Shown here piece after piece: positions 1-8,900 of a stretch of 10,299 nt of DNA. The position numbers were made by a program, and so were the translations under genes. Source of the stretch: Ophiosphaerella korrae (taxonomy: Eukaryota; Ascomycota; Dothideomycetes; Pleosporales; Phaeosphaeriaceae); contig JALNQF010000956.1 in NCBI GenBank assembly GCA_028456385.1, positions 1-10,299 on the forward strand. The letters run 5' to 3'. Numbering within the stretch: position 1 is the first letter of the stretch; the number at the start of each line of letters is the position of its first letter. The notes below the pieces were generated by a model that saw only the letters and a program-made list of their open reading frames with translations, did not search any database and was not told where the DNA came from.

Positions 1-54
1 CTCTAGAGTAAACGCTCTAGAGTAAGCGCTTAGGAATAAACGCTAGATAGTAAG
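1..54. repeat. Degenerate 14-bp tandem repeat, about 3.5 units
   Basis: Four head-to-tail units begin at 1, 15, 29 and 43. Unit 1 (ctctagagtaaacg) and unit 2 (ctctagagtaagcg) differ at one base. Unit 3 (cttaggaataaacg) is more diverged, and unit 4 is partial. The array may continue beyond the left edge. Short tandem repeats like this can occur in LTRs or leaders of fungal Gypsy elements, but the role here is not known. Confidence 0.7.
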
Positions 55-299
55 TATATAGGAACGTTAATAGACCTTTATAAACTATCGTGTTTAATCT
101 CTTCTTTATACTTTTATCCTAATAGAGTATTATAACTAATACTTTAATTAGATTCTTATCTATCTATTAATACTTATATACCTTGTAATACTCTAATAAG
201 AGCTAACTATTAATTAAGTTAAGTAACTAACTTATTTATTAACCTCGCCTATCTTATAGAAGCCTACTTACCCTCGTTACTCTTACTTAGTTCTAAGGA
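55..299. other. AT-rich leader or LTR remnant, no gene seen
   Basis: No recognisable gene, RNA or regulatory site was found between the 14-bp array and the Gag frame. The stretch sits where the 5' LTR, primer-binding site and untranslated leader of the Gypsy element should be. RIP would have destroyed the terminal TG/CA of an LTR and most of a tRNA-complementary primer site, and I could not identify either. The Gag frame may begin inside this stretch: the sequence from about 243 can be read in the same frame, with few stops. Confidence 0.4.
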
Positions 300-2220
300 C
301 TTAATATATTAAATACTTTTAAGATAAGTAATACGTTAATAAATATAGATAACTAGCGTATAAGAGTAACTTATACTACTACTTCTAAGGTTACTAAGCT
401 AGACCTCTACTATAGAGAATAAAACAAGCTTAAGCTATAGATCTTATAACTTAATCTTATTTTTAAGGTAGACTAAGTTTAAGATAAAAATAGAGCTATA
501 CTTATATTATCCTATATAAGGGGTAAGGTAAAGAAATAGGTTACGCTATACTTTAAGAAATACTTTAATAATAATAATAGTAACTATAACAAGATATTTA
601 AAGAATAGATTAAGTTTAAAGATAAAGTATAATAAGCCTTTCTACTAGTAAACAAGATAGTAGTAGTAGAGTGCGCAATATAGTAGCTATAATAATATAA
701 GGTAGTAGTAGACTATACTAATAAATTCTAAAGCTACGCGATATAAATAGAATAGAATAATAAGTTATTAATAAAGATATTTTAATAAAGACTTAAGAGT
801 AATATATAAAGTAAGCTAATATATAGTAGAGCTATAATTAAGAAATTAGAAGACCTAATAGAAGAAGTAATTTAAGTTAACAACTATATATACAAATATA
901 TAGTAGAAGCTAAGAATAGTAAAGTACTACGTATAGATAGTAAGAAGTATAAACCTAAGTATAAGTACTAATATAAATATAAGAATAACTAAGTTTAGAG
1001 TAGCTATAGATACTTTAGGCTAGATAAGATATACGTTAATAACGTAAACCTAAGAAAACTAGAATACTATTACTATAAGAACTCTAAGGAAGTAGAAAGC
1101 TAAAAATACTATAAGTATAGTAAAATAGAGTACTTAGCAAAGAATTACTAAGTAAAGAACAAGATAATATAATAAATTAATATACTTAAGAAGTAAGATA
1201 ATAATAAAGAAGAAGAATAAAAAGTAATCTTTAGAAGAAGCTAAGAGAAAAGAGATTATAAGACTATAAACCTCTAGTAGTAAGATAAAAGTAAAAGATA
1301 TAACTACTATAAAATTACTATAAAGCTAAGTAACCTTATAATAGATAATAAGGTAGAAGCTATAAATATACTACTAGGAGTGTAAAGCTACGTAAAGAGG
1401 TATTAGCTAAAGTAGAAGTAAGCTAGGATAAATACCTTAGAATACCTTTAGTTATACTAGAAAAGGATAAAGTATAGACGTAAGATAACGCTATATCTAG
1501 GGAAGCGAGTATATACAGCCTAGGATAAGAATAAGAAAAAAAACTAAGAGCCTAAGACCTCTAAATATAAAATAGTACCTAGAATACTAGAGCTAAAGTA
1601 AAAGAACACTAAAGTATAAGATAGATTTATAAAAGAAATCTAGAGACTAGTAGATAGCTACTACTTAGTAAAAGAATTGTAAGACAAGGAACGCTAGATA
1701 TATAAAGTAGAGTAAACCTAGTAATATAAATTATTATATACTAACAATAATTAGGCGCTAATTATTATATATCTAGTATTAATACAAGAACTATAATACG
1801 AGCTATACTTATATAACTTAAACTATCTACTACTATTATAGATAAGATATTACTATAATAACTACTTTACTTACTATTCTAATAAGATAAGATCTAGATA
1901 TTTCTCTTATAAGAGATCTAGATATAAATAGAACTAGGAAGAGTATATAAACGTAAGATATAAACAATACCTATAAGATAAGTAAGAAGCTAAGTACTTT
2001 CTAAGTATAACTAAAGAAGAAGTAAATATAAGTAAGATACTTATAAACAACTAATATATTAATATAATCTAGTAAACCTATACGCTAGAGAAGTACAAAT
2101 AATATAAAAAGATTAAGATACTCTAAGGATTTTAGTAAAAGATAAATAAAGATTATAAGATTAAGTCTTTTTTAAGTAAATAGCTAACACTAGATATATA
2201 TCTAGAAGCTATAACGCTAT
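300..2220 (+). pseudogene. Gypsy Gag (capsid and nucleocapsid) pseudogene
   Basis: Gag packages the element RNA into virus-like particles in the cytoplasm. The frame with codons at multiples of 3 keeps recognisable retrotransposon-gag sequence from about 363 to 960. Visible pieces are a KLDLYYRE-like start (near 402), RAILILSYIRGK (near 492) and DYTNKF (711-728), followed by a basic stretch and the zinc-knuckle ghost at 1107-1148. The same frame continues with a Lys-rich linker near 1525-1620 and the DRFIKEI segment at 1620, to at least 2110. TAA and TAG codons occur throughout, mostly where Gln or Trp fits. The start is unknown because ATG would have become ATA; 300 is a working limit. The exact end and the switch to the Pol frame lie somewhere in 2150-2270. 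About 350 codons after the zinc knuckle match nothing I recognise. Confidence 0.85.
1107..1148 (+). other. Ghost of a CCHC zinc knuckle (all four ligands now Tyr)
   Basis: The 14 codons read YYKYSKIEYLAKNY. The retroviral zinc knuckle has the spacing C-X2-C-X4-H-X4-C, and here Tyr sits at exactly positions 1, 4, 9 and 14. Each is explained by one RIP transition: TGC/TGT to TAC/TAT for Cys and CAC to TAC for His. Ser at position 5 and Glu at position 8 replace two usual Gly residues by G-to-A change. The motif would have bound the element RNA in the nucleocapsid part of Gag. It fixes the Gag reading frame. Confidence 0.88.
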
Positions 2221-2221
2221 T

Positions 2222-4660
2222 AACGCTAAAAGACTTATTAAACTCCTAGTAAAGATAAAGAGAGAAAGAATAAAGGTATTAGTAGATTTAAAATTATTTA
2301 TAAACCTAATTATACTAAAAGTAGTAGAATAAGTAAGACTCTAACTATAAGTAAAGAAGATACTATATCTAATCTAAGTTGTAAATAGATAACTAATACT
2401 AGGAAACTTAATAGTTAGTAATAAAGTAACTATAGAGATTATAATTTAAGAATATAGTATAAGGATTACTCTAGACGTATTAGTATTAGCTAATAAAGAT
2501 ATTATACTAGGACTTCTATAGCTATAAGAGTTTAATCCTAAAGTTAATTAGAAAAACTAGAACTTCTTATTTAACGACTATAAAGACGTACGTAGATCTA
2601 AGCCTACGTATTAGTAGCGTTTAATAGTAGATAAGAAGGTACTATATAAGATAGTAGCTTTAATAGTAACTTATTAAGAAAGAATAAGTACTTCTATAGG
2701 TACTATTAAGGCGCTAGGCTAAAAAGTAGGAGTAGAAGAGTAACGCGTAACTCCTAAGATCCTAGAATAATATAAGAAGTTTAGCTACTTATTTATAGAA
2801 GAGATAGATATACTAGTATTACCTAAGTACTAACCTTAAGACTATATAATTAAGTTATAAGAAAAAAAGGAGCTACTTTTTAAACTTATTTACTAATTAA
2901 TAGAGAGTAAATTAGTAATACTCTAAGAAAAACTAAACTAAGACTTAAAAAAAGGATATATACAAGAATCCTTGTTATTAGTAAGATTTCTAATTCTCTT
3001 TATACTAAAGAAGAAAAGACTACTAAGGATATACATAGACTACTAAAAACTAAACAATATTATAGTAAAAGACTAATACCTACTACTAAATATAGATAAA
3101 CTCTAAAATAGGCTAAGCTAAGCTAAGATTTTTACAAAGCTAGACCTAAAAGATAGATACTACTTAATATAAATTAAAGTAAGTAAAGAGTAGAAAATAG
3201 CGTTCTAAACACGCTATAGATATTATAAGTATATAATAATACTCTTTAAACTAATAAATATACTAGTAACGTTCTAAAGACTAATTAATAATATATTATA
3301 AGAATACTTAGATAAGTTTATTATAGTATACCTAGATAATATACTAATATATTCTAAAGAAGAGGGTAAGCACGTAAAGTAAGTAATAATAGTACTATAG
3401 TACTTAGACTAATATAACCTATAACTAAAGCTAGAGAAGTATAAATAGGATAAGATAAAAGTAGAGTTTTTAAGATATACAATAGGTATTAATAAAGTTA
3501 AGATAAGCTAAGAAAAGATTAAAGTAGTAGAAGAATAGAAAGAATATAAAATAGTTAAAGACGTATAATTATTCTTAGGATTTATTTACTTTAACTAATA
3601 ATTTATAGAATAATTTTCTAAAAAGGTACTACTACTTATAAAGCTTATAAAGAAAGATATAATATAAGAATAAAGAGTAGAGTAGAAATAAGCTTATAAA
3701 GAACTTAAGTAAGCCTATATTATACTACTAGTTCTAAAACAATTTTATAGTAACAACACCCTAGTTATTAAGATAAATATATCTAATCTAGCTTATAGAG
3801 TAATAGCGCTATAAAAGTATAAAAAGAAATAGTATCTAATTATATACTATTTAGAGAAGTTTATAAAATAAGAAGAAAGATACAATATATATAATAAAGA
3901 GCTACTTATAATAGTTAATATACTTAAATATTAGAGAGCGTATACTAAAAGTATAGTAGAAGTAATTATTAAAATAGATTATAAGAACCTAATATACTTT
4001 ATAACAAGTAAGAAGTTAAAAGATAAGTAGATATAATAGTTAGAACTACTAGGATAGTATAAATTTAAGATCTAGTACGTACTAGGTAAGGAAAATAGCT
4101 AAGTAGACGCGCTTAGCTAAAGATATAATATTATAAGAAAGAGACAAGTAGTAGAAAAAGCTATACTCTAAGATAATAGATAAAGATACCTAGTACTAAA
4201 TACACAACTAGTAGAAGAACAAGAAATTAATAACCTAGTTAAGATTATAAACAAAGTTCTAAAAGAATTATAAAAAGTAATTATATAATAATACTATAAT
4301 AACCTAGTATATAAGTACTTAGGGATTATATAAACTATAGAACTAATCTAGAGGAATTATAGATTTAGTAAGATAAAAGAGAAAGTAACGTAGTTTGTTA
4401 AAGAATGCGTAAATTACTAAAAGAATAAGTATAAGATATATATACTCTATAGAGAAATATAAGTAATTAAGATACTAAAAGAACTATAAATAGATATTGT
4501 AATAAACTTTATTATAGGACTACTAACGTTAAAGGACCGAGTAATAAGAATAAGATATAATATAATAATAGTAATTGTAGACTAATTTATAAAATACGCT
4601 AAGATAGAGAAATTCTAAAGTAACTATATAGTAGATTAGCTAGGATACTATTACGAGATA
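2222..4660 (+). pseudogene. Gypsy Pol pseudogene: protease, RT, RNase H, truncated integrase
   Basis: One frame (codons at 3n+2) carries the whole polyprotein with no net frameshift, interrupted only by TAA and TAG. Protease: the D-[ST]-G site is at 2285-2293 as D-L-K, and ANKDIILGLL near 2493 matches the end of the domain. Reverse transcriptase (about 2980-3500): FTKLDLK keeps the first catalytic Asp (3143-3145), but the YxDD box reads YLDN (3329-3340). RNase H (about 3690-4000): the first Asp is Asn (3776-3778), while Glu in KELL (3899-3901) and Asp in IDYKNL (3977-3979) survive. Integrase: the zinc-binding HHCC motif has Tyr for His (4295-4297 and 4316-4318), an intact first Cys (4406-4408) and Tyr for the second (4415-4417). 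The first core Asp is Asn (4505-4507). The frame loses similarity after the LGY segment near 4640, before the second Asp and the Glu. The protein would have processed Gag, copied RNA into DNA and integrated it. Confidence 0.93.
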
Positions 4661-4740
4661 CAAGCTTAGGAATAAGTAGGAGATAATTATTAATTAAAGA
4701 GCTATCTAAGCTAGGCTACTTATATATAGTAGAGTAGCTC
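4661..4740. other. Unassigned junction between Gypsy fragment and hairpin block
   Basis: Similarity to the Gypsy integrase fades near 4640-4660 and nothing replaces it. The stretch ends in a weak possible stem (gagcta at 4699-4704 against tagctc at 4735-4740), which could be chance in such DNA. The breakpoint may mark an insertion, a deletion or recombination. No target-site duplication could be identified by eye. Confidence 0.4.
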
Positions 4741-4847
4741 AAATAGCTTATGCGGCTTACTTACTACTACGGGCTTACCTAAATTGTATAGAGCGAAGCT
4801 CTAACTTACAATATACCCCCTAGGTAAGCTGCGTAGTAGAGCTATTT
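4741..4847. repeat. Large nested inverted repeat (long hairpin)
   Basis: Successive paired blocks nest inside one another. They are aaatagct (4741-4748) with agctattt (4840-4847); ctactac (4764-4770) with gtagtag (4833-4839); cttaccta (4774-4781) with taggtaag (4821-4828); attgta (4783-4788) with tacaat (4807-4812); and tagagc (4789-4794) with gctcta (4798-4803), closing on a 3-base loop. The left arm carries an extra 15 bases (4749-4763) with no partner, and small asymmetric gaps occur elsewhere. About 35 base pairs are formed. The block keeps several CA, TG and CG sites, unlike the Gypsy DNA beside it. It could be a MITE-like repeat, an LTR end or the foldback end of a transcription unit; the sequence alone does not decide. 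Confidence 0.72.
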
Positions 4848-4969
4848 AATAAGTTTCGTAGTAGTTATCTAAACTTAGTTAAAAATACCTTTACCTGCGA
4901 TTCTATTTGTTTTAGGCTCGTGCGCAGGTACTAAGCGCTTGTACGCTGCGCGCAGTATATTTAGAGTTT
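4848..4969. other. GC-richer, weakly mutated intergenic stretch
   Basis: No gene or RNA is recognised here apart from the hairpin at 4920-4953. CA, TG and CG sites are denser than in the flanking Gypsy DNA. This suggests that the stretch was single-copy, or too short or diverged to be hit fully by RIP. It could hold the promoter of the plus-strand frame that follows, or part of the Copia 3' LTR; neither was shown. Confidence 0.35.
4920..4953. repeat. Short GC-rich hairpin
   Basis: The arm gtgcgcag (4920-4927) pairs with ctgcgcgc (4946-4953), including one G-T pair, and gtac (4928-4931) pairs with gtac (4941-4944). One base (4945) is bulged. The 9-base loop contains the palindrome aagcgctt. 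It lies just before the unrecognised plus-strand frame. No U-run follows it, and the host appears eukaryotic, so I do not call it a terminator. Confidence 0.5.
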
Positions 4970-5144
4970 TCTTAGCCTCGTAAACTCTTTAGTAACTATT
5001 ATTATAGCTATTGTAAGTTGCTATTTTTAAAGCTTTTAAAGCTTACTTTTTATATTAGTAATTATTACACTAACTTATTCTTATAGAGTAAAGCTAAGAA
5101 AGCTGCTTACGCTTATATATCTTGCTCCTACACTACCTCTAAAG

Positions 5145-5146
<2 letters not shown>

Positions 5147-5188
<42 letters not shown>
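5147..5188 (+). repeat. Perfect (ACT)14 microsatellite
   Basis: Fourteen uninterrupted ACT units are followed directly by aagaagaaaaagaag. In the frame of the surrounding degraded ORF they read as 14 Thr followed by Lys residues. ACT contains no CpA, but a former imperfect run with ACA or GCA units could not be told apart after mutation. Confidence 0.95.
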
Positions 5189-5189
<1 letters not shown>

Positions 5190-5638
5190 AGAAGAAAAAG
5201 AAGTGTACTAAAAAGACTCTAGTGCTATAGACGCCCTCGCCCCTACTTTCTTATACTTCCTCTCCTAAGGGGGTTGTAGGTACTCTCTATAAGGAGCCCT
5301 ACCTCTACTACACTCGTAGCGCGTTAGTAGGCTACTCTAATAGGAGCTACTATAACTCCTTTAAGGAGAGGGTTTAGCGTTATATATACTATACTACTAG
5401 TAGCTATAGCTACGTTCCTGTATAAGTTAATTTAAAAAACTACTCTAGCTCTTTAATTTAATATTAGTTAACTAACTTGTATTGTAGCCCTAAGATTACT
5501 TACTACGCCGCTATTACTCTTGTTACTACCTAGGCCTATAAAGCTCTAGAGAGAGAGCTTAAGGCTCTCTAAAAGACTTTTTATATACTACTTAGTAAAG
5601 TTATAGAAGAGACTCTAGGTCCTTAGAATCTTCTACTA

Positions 5639-5689
5639 CCTCCGCCTCTACCTCTACCTTAGCCTACGCCTATACCTACGCCTACTCCT
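5639..5689 (+). repeat. Period-6 proline tract (CCT-NNN)
   Basis: CCT or CCG codons recur nearly every second codon from 5639 to 5689 in the frame of the degraded ORF, giving P-P-P-L-P-L-P, then a stop from CAG, then P-T-P-I-P-T-P-T-P. Alternating Pro-X tracts are common as stiff linkers. Read on the minus strand the same stretch is purine-rich, so it could also be a relic of a Copia polypurine tract; the codon periodicity makes the coding reading more likely. Confidence 0.6.
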
Positions 5690-5958
5690 ACTCTTACCTC
5701 TACCTAAGACCTTACTACTACTACGCTCGCTAACGCTACCTTTACGATAAAGGCTATTACTACTCTACTAGCTAGGGACGCTTAAGCTAAAGAGGCTTTT
5801 ACGCATTATCTACGCGTAAGAGTACTTCTTAATAAGTTTATTAATCTTATATTTTAAATAGATACCTTATTTTAAGCTTAGCTCTAAGCTTTAGCTCTAC
5901 GCTTTAGCGCTTTAATTTAAAGACTTCTTTATAGCTCTATACTCTACTTTTATAATTC

Positions 5959-8900
5959 TTATAACTTAAGCTTAGCTTATATATCCTTAAGGTTAAGGTA
6001 AGCTTTAAATCTCTTAAACTACTACTCTAGGAGGTGCTTAGTTAGGCTATCTACTAGTATCTCGCTCGTTAGTATATAAGAGACTTAAAATAAGCCTCTA
6101 GCGTACTTTTATCTTAGCTATATATTCTATATATCTACGTAACGTAAGCGTATTGTTACTCTCTTATTTTTGCCTATAATAAGTCTAATTATTTACTAAT
6201 TGTTGTAGAAAATTATCTAAGTAGCTCTTAGGTCTAATATAAGCTCTTAAAAGAGCCTTTTTAGTACTATTACTTTTTTACTTACGTACTTAAGCGCAAG
6301 TAGCTTAGCTTTAGTAGTAGAGGTAGTTACTATAGCTTGTTGCACTACCTTCTATATTACTACTCTACTAAAGAGTATTATAATGTAGCTATAAGATAAG
6401 TAGCGCGTTACTAGATTGTTAGTAAATAATGCGTCTCTGTATATAAGTAGCTTAGTACCTTGCTACTTACTATCTTGCTACTCGCTATACTAGACTAATA
6501 GGTGCTAAGTTCTATATAGGTAAATAATAACTTAGTTTACTACTTTAAGATACTTTTAGCTTAGATTTATAAGATATTAAGAGAGCTTAGTAGCTATAAA
6601 TACAACGTCTAGTTGTACTATTATTGCTGTATACAAGATAGATCCTACTTACTCCTAGTAGTCCTTGATTTTATACTTTAAGGCCTCTCTTTTACTTAGC
6701 TACAGCTCCTCTACTAGTAATAGAGTTGCTAGAAAGCTTATAGAGCTTACGAGATTAAACTTTTTTACTATCTTGTTAATATACTTATTGTAGACGAGCG
6801 TAATAGTCCTATCTAGCTAACTCTATATTACTTGTACGCCTAGGAACTAGCTTACTAGGCCTTTATCTTCTATATTATAGGCTTGTTTAATTCTCTTAAT
6901 AATTTAGCGAGCTTCTAATTAGTAGATTTTGTAATATATTACTAATATATCGTTAACGTAGAAGAGAAGGAGTATTTTACGCTCCTTATTATAGAACAAG
7001 CATAGCTCTTCTTTTAAGACTATAAGGCTAGCTTGTTTAAGCGTTCTTAAGAGCTCCTTATACTAGAGGAGCAGCAAGTCTTTAAGGCTGTACAGCGCTT
7101 AATTAAGCTTAACGCACTTACTAGCTACTTTAAACCTATCTAGGAGCTTATAGATAACTACTAGTTAATAATCTCTATATACGTAGAAGAAAGCTCTAAT
7201 AACGTTATACTAAGCTACTTCTAGGTTAAACTTAGCTATAATTACTATTATAGTTTAAAACAAGCGCGCTACTAATATAGTAGTATAAGTTAATTATATT
7301 AAATTAATTATTTAGAAGTCTCTACGTACTATAATCTAAGCTTTATACTTAAAAAAGTAGCTATCTTAGTTAAGTTTATATATAAAAACCTACTTTAGAG
7401 GTAGTAGCTAATCGCTCGATTATAAGCGCTCTATCTCCTCCTAGGTACTAGCTACTAGTAGCGTATTAATCTCTTTCTAAGCTACTTATTTAAAGAGCTA
7501 CCTATATAGGTATATATATAAGTACTTCTAATTTTATAGTAGTAGTAAGAGCTTATCTTAATATAGATAAGCTTATAGTTATAGCTTAAGCTAAGTAGCT
7601 ACTATAATTATAGTATTTACTACAGCGAGCTCTATATTTAGGTTATAGTCTATTAGTACTTATAGGAGTAGCTTATCTAGTATACTACTCTATTTACTCT
7701 ACTTAGGTTTATATAATAATAAGTAAGCGCTTAAGCTTTTAGCGCTATTATCTAGCTTATTATTTTAGAGTCTTTCGCTTAATTGTATTAGTGCTAGCTA
7801 TTACTAGCGTGTATATTACTAATAAGCTCTAACTATATTATTTAGAGCTATATAAGATGTAGCTACTTAATAAAGAATAGTATCTACTTTATTTAGAGCT
7901 ATAGAAGCTATAGCTACTTAAAGAAAAGTAGTTTAATAAGTAGTAGTTTGATTTAAACTCTTATCTATTAGCTACTCTAAAGCGCTCGCTTCTCTAGTTA
8001 ATTATAATTCCTAGGAGCTTTTAGATACTTTGCTATATTAATTTTTATAATTAATATTAGTACCTATATACTAAACTCTTCTAGGTTTAAGTATTTACTT
8101 TAGAGTTTAAAGGCTGCTAAGCTTAGGTTACTCTATATAGATTCTATATAGTTTACTAGCTAAGCTTACTACTTATATAGAGTCTACTCCTTATTCTACT
8201 AAGATAGCTAGCTAGCTAGCCTAGCTTTTAGTATTACGTAGAGCTCTACCTCCTAGATTCTACTCTAGGTACTTACCTTACTAGTAGCTTTCTAGGATTT
8301 AAGCTGCTTTATAGAGCTAGTTATATATATTATCTTAGGTCTCTCTTATATTACGCGTTACGTCTTTATATAATACGTTAATAAGTTTTTAAATCTCTAG
8401 CTTTAGGAGCTCTTAATAAGCTTTACTCCTCTTGTTATAGAAGAGCTACTTATTAAACGTTACGTTGCGCGTTATAATTACCTAATCTAATTCTAGGACT
8501 TATATCCTATATATATTAGATACTCTATATCTTACTAGATATCTAATATAGCCCTAAGGGCTTATTTTAAAGCCTCTCTTATTACGCCTAGCTACTTACT
8601 CCTTGTTAAGTAGATATGCGTAGTAGCTATAGGCGTATACTCTACTCTAATCTAGCTAAAGGTCTACTATAGTAGCTCTTACTTACTTAAGCTAATAGTA
8701 TCTAAAGTACTATCTAAACTAGCTATTAAGTACTATATTAGGAGCTTATATATTATAAGCGTAGCTTAGGCTTATATTATATAGCTACGTAGCTACCTCT
8801 ACTATCTCTAGCTAGAGCCTTTCTAGTAAGTTAGCACTTATCCTTATCTTAATTACTTTTATTATTATTTCTTAACTAGCTCTCTTAGCTCCTCTATTTA

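Larger units (their letters stand above)
1..4660 (+). mobile_element. Degenerate, 3'-truncated Ty3/Gypsy LTR retrotransposon
   Basis: This is the relic of a long-terminal-repeat retrotransposon that copied itself through an RNA intermediate. The order Gag, zinc knuckle, protease, reverse transcriptase, RNase H, integrase on the plus strand is diagnostic of Ty3/Gypsy; in Copia the integrase comes before the reverse transcriptase. Gag reads in the frame whose codons start at multiples of 3, and Pol in the frame starting at 3n+2. The sequence is very AT-rich (13 G/C in the 60 bases 2041-2100) and almost free of CA and TG, as expected after RIP. The element stops inside the integrase core near 4640-4660, so the integrase C-terminus and 3' LTR are missing. 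The left limit is unclear: part of 1-240 may be 5' LTR or leader, but with no second LTR copy this cannot be shown. It is certainly inactive. Confidence 0.93.
4970..5900 (+). pseudogene. Degraded reading frame, low-complexity protein of unknown function
   Basis: I do not recognise this product. One plus-strand frame (codons at 3n+2) can be followed from about 4970 to at least 5854. Its stops are TAG or TAA at places where CAG or CAA would fit, and they are sparser than in a neighbouring frame I read alongside. Visible in order are a Lys-containing start, a poly-Thr run from (ACT)14 (5147-5188), a Lys-rich patch KKKKKCTKK (from about 5192), a Ser/Pro/Tyr-rich section, the segment ALERELKAL (near 5549), an alternating Pro-X tract (5639-5689), and a helix-like, Ala- and Leu-rich end with ITTLLARDA (near 5755). 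The plus strand is strongly C-rich over G here (about 28 C to 4 G in 5641-5700). It points head-on at the Copia Pol end (5959). It may be a host gene, a cargo or antisense ORF of the Copia element, or only apparent coding. Both limits are approximate. Confidence 0.42.

Noticed and set aside
1..54. CRISPR array
   Set aside because: The 14-bp units are directly adjacent with no unique spacers, and the host signature is fungal.
55..299. 5' LTR end and tRNA primer-binding site of the Gypsy element
   Set aside because: No second LTR copy exists in the window for comparison, and RIP would have altered the terminal TG/CA and the primer site beyond recognition by eye.
1..4660. AT-rich organelle or AT-biased parasite genome
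   Set aside because: The bias is specific to CA/TG loss with CG retained, and the genes are nuclear-type LTR retrotransposons with dead frames.
4741..4847. tRNA or other structured RNA gene
   Set aside because: The fold is one long nested stem and not a cloverleaf, and no tRNA-like conserved boxes are visible.
5636..5665. Polypurine tract of the Copia element (purine-rich on the minus strand)
   Set aside because: The stretch has a six-base Pro-X codon rhythm in the plus-strand frame, and no LTR boundary could be placed next to it.
7500..8400. A separate gene between Copia integrase and reverse transcriptase
   Set aside because: Domains on both sides share the same frame, so this is the usual poorly conserved spacer of the polyprotein; no independent domain was recognised.
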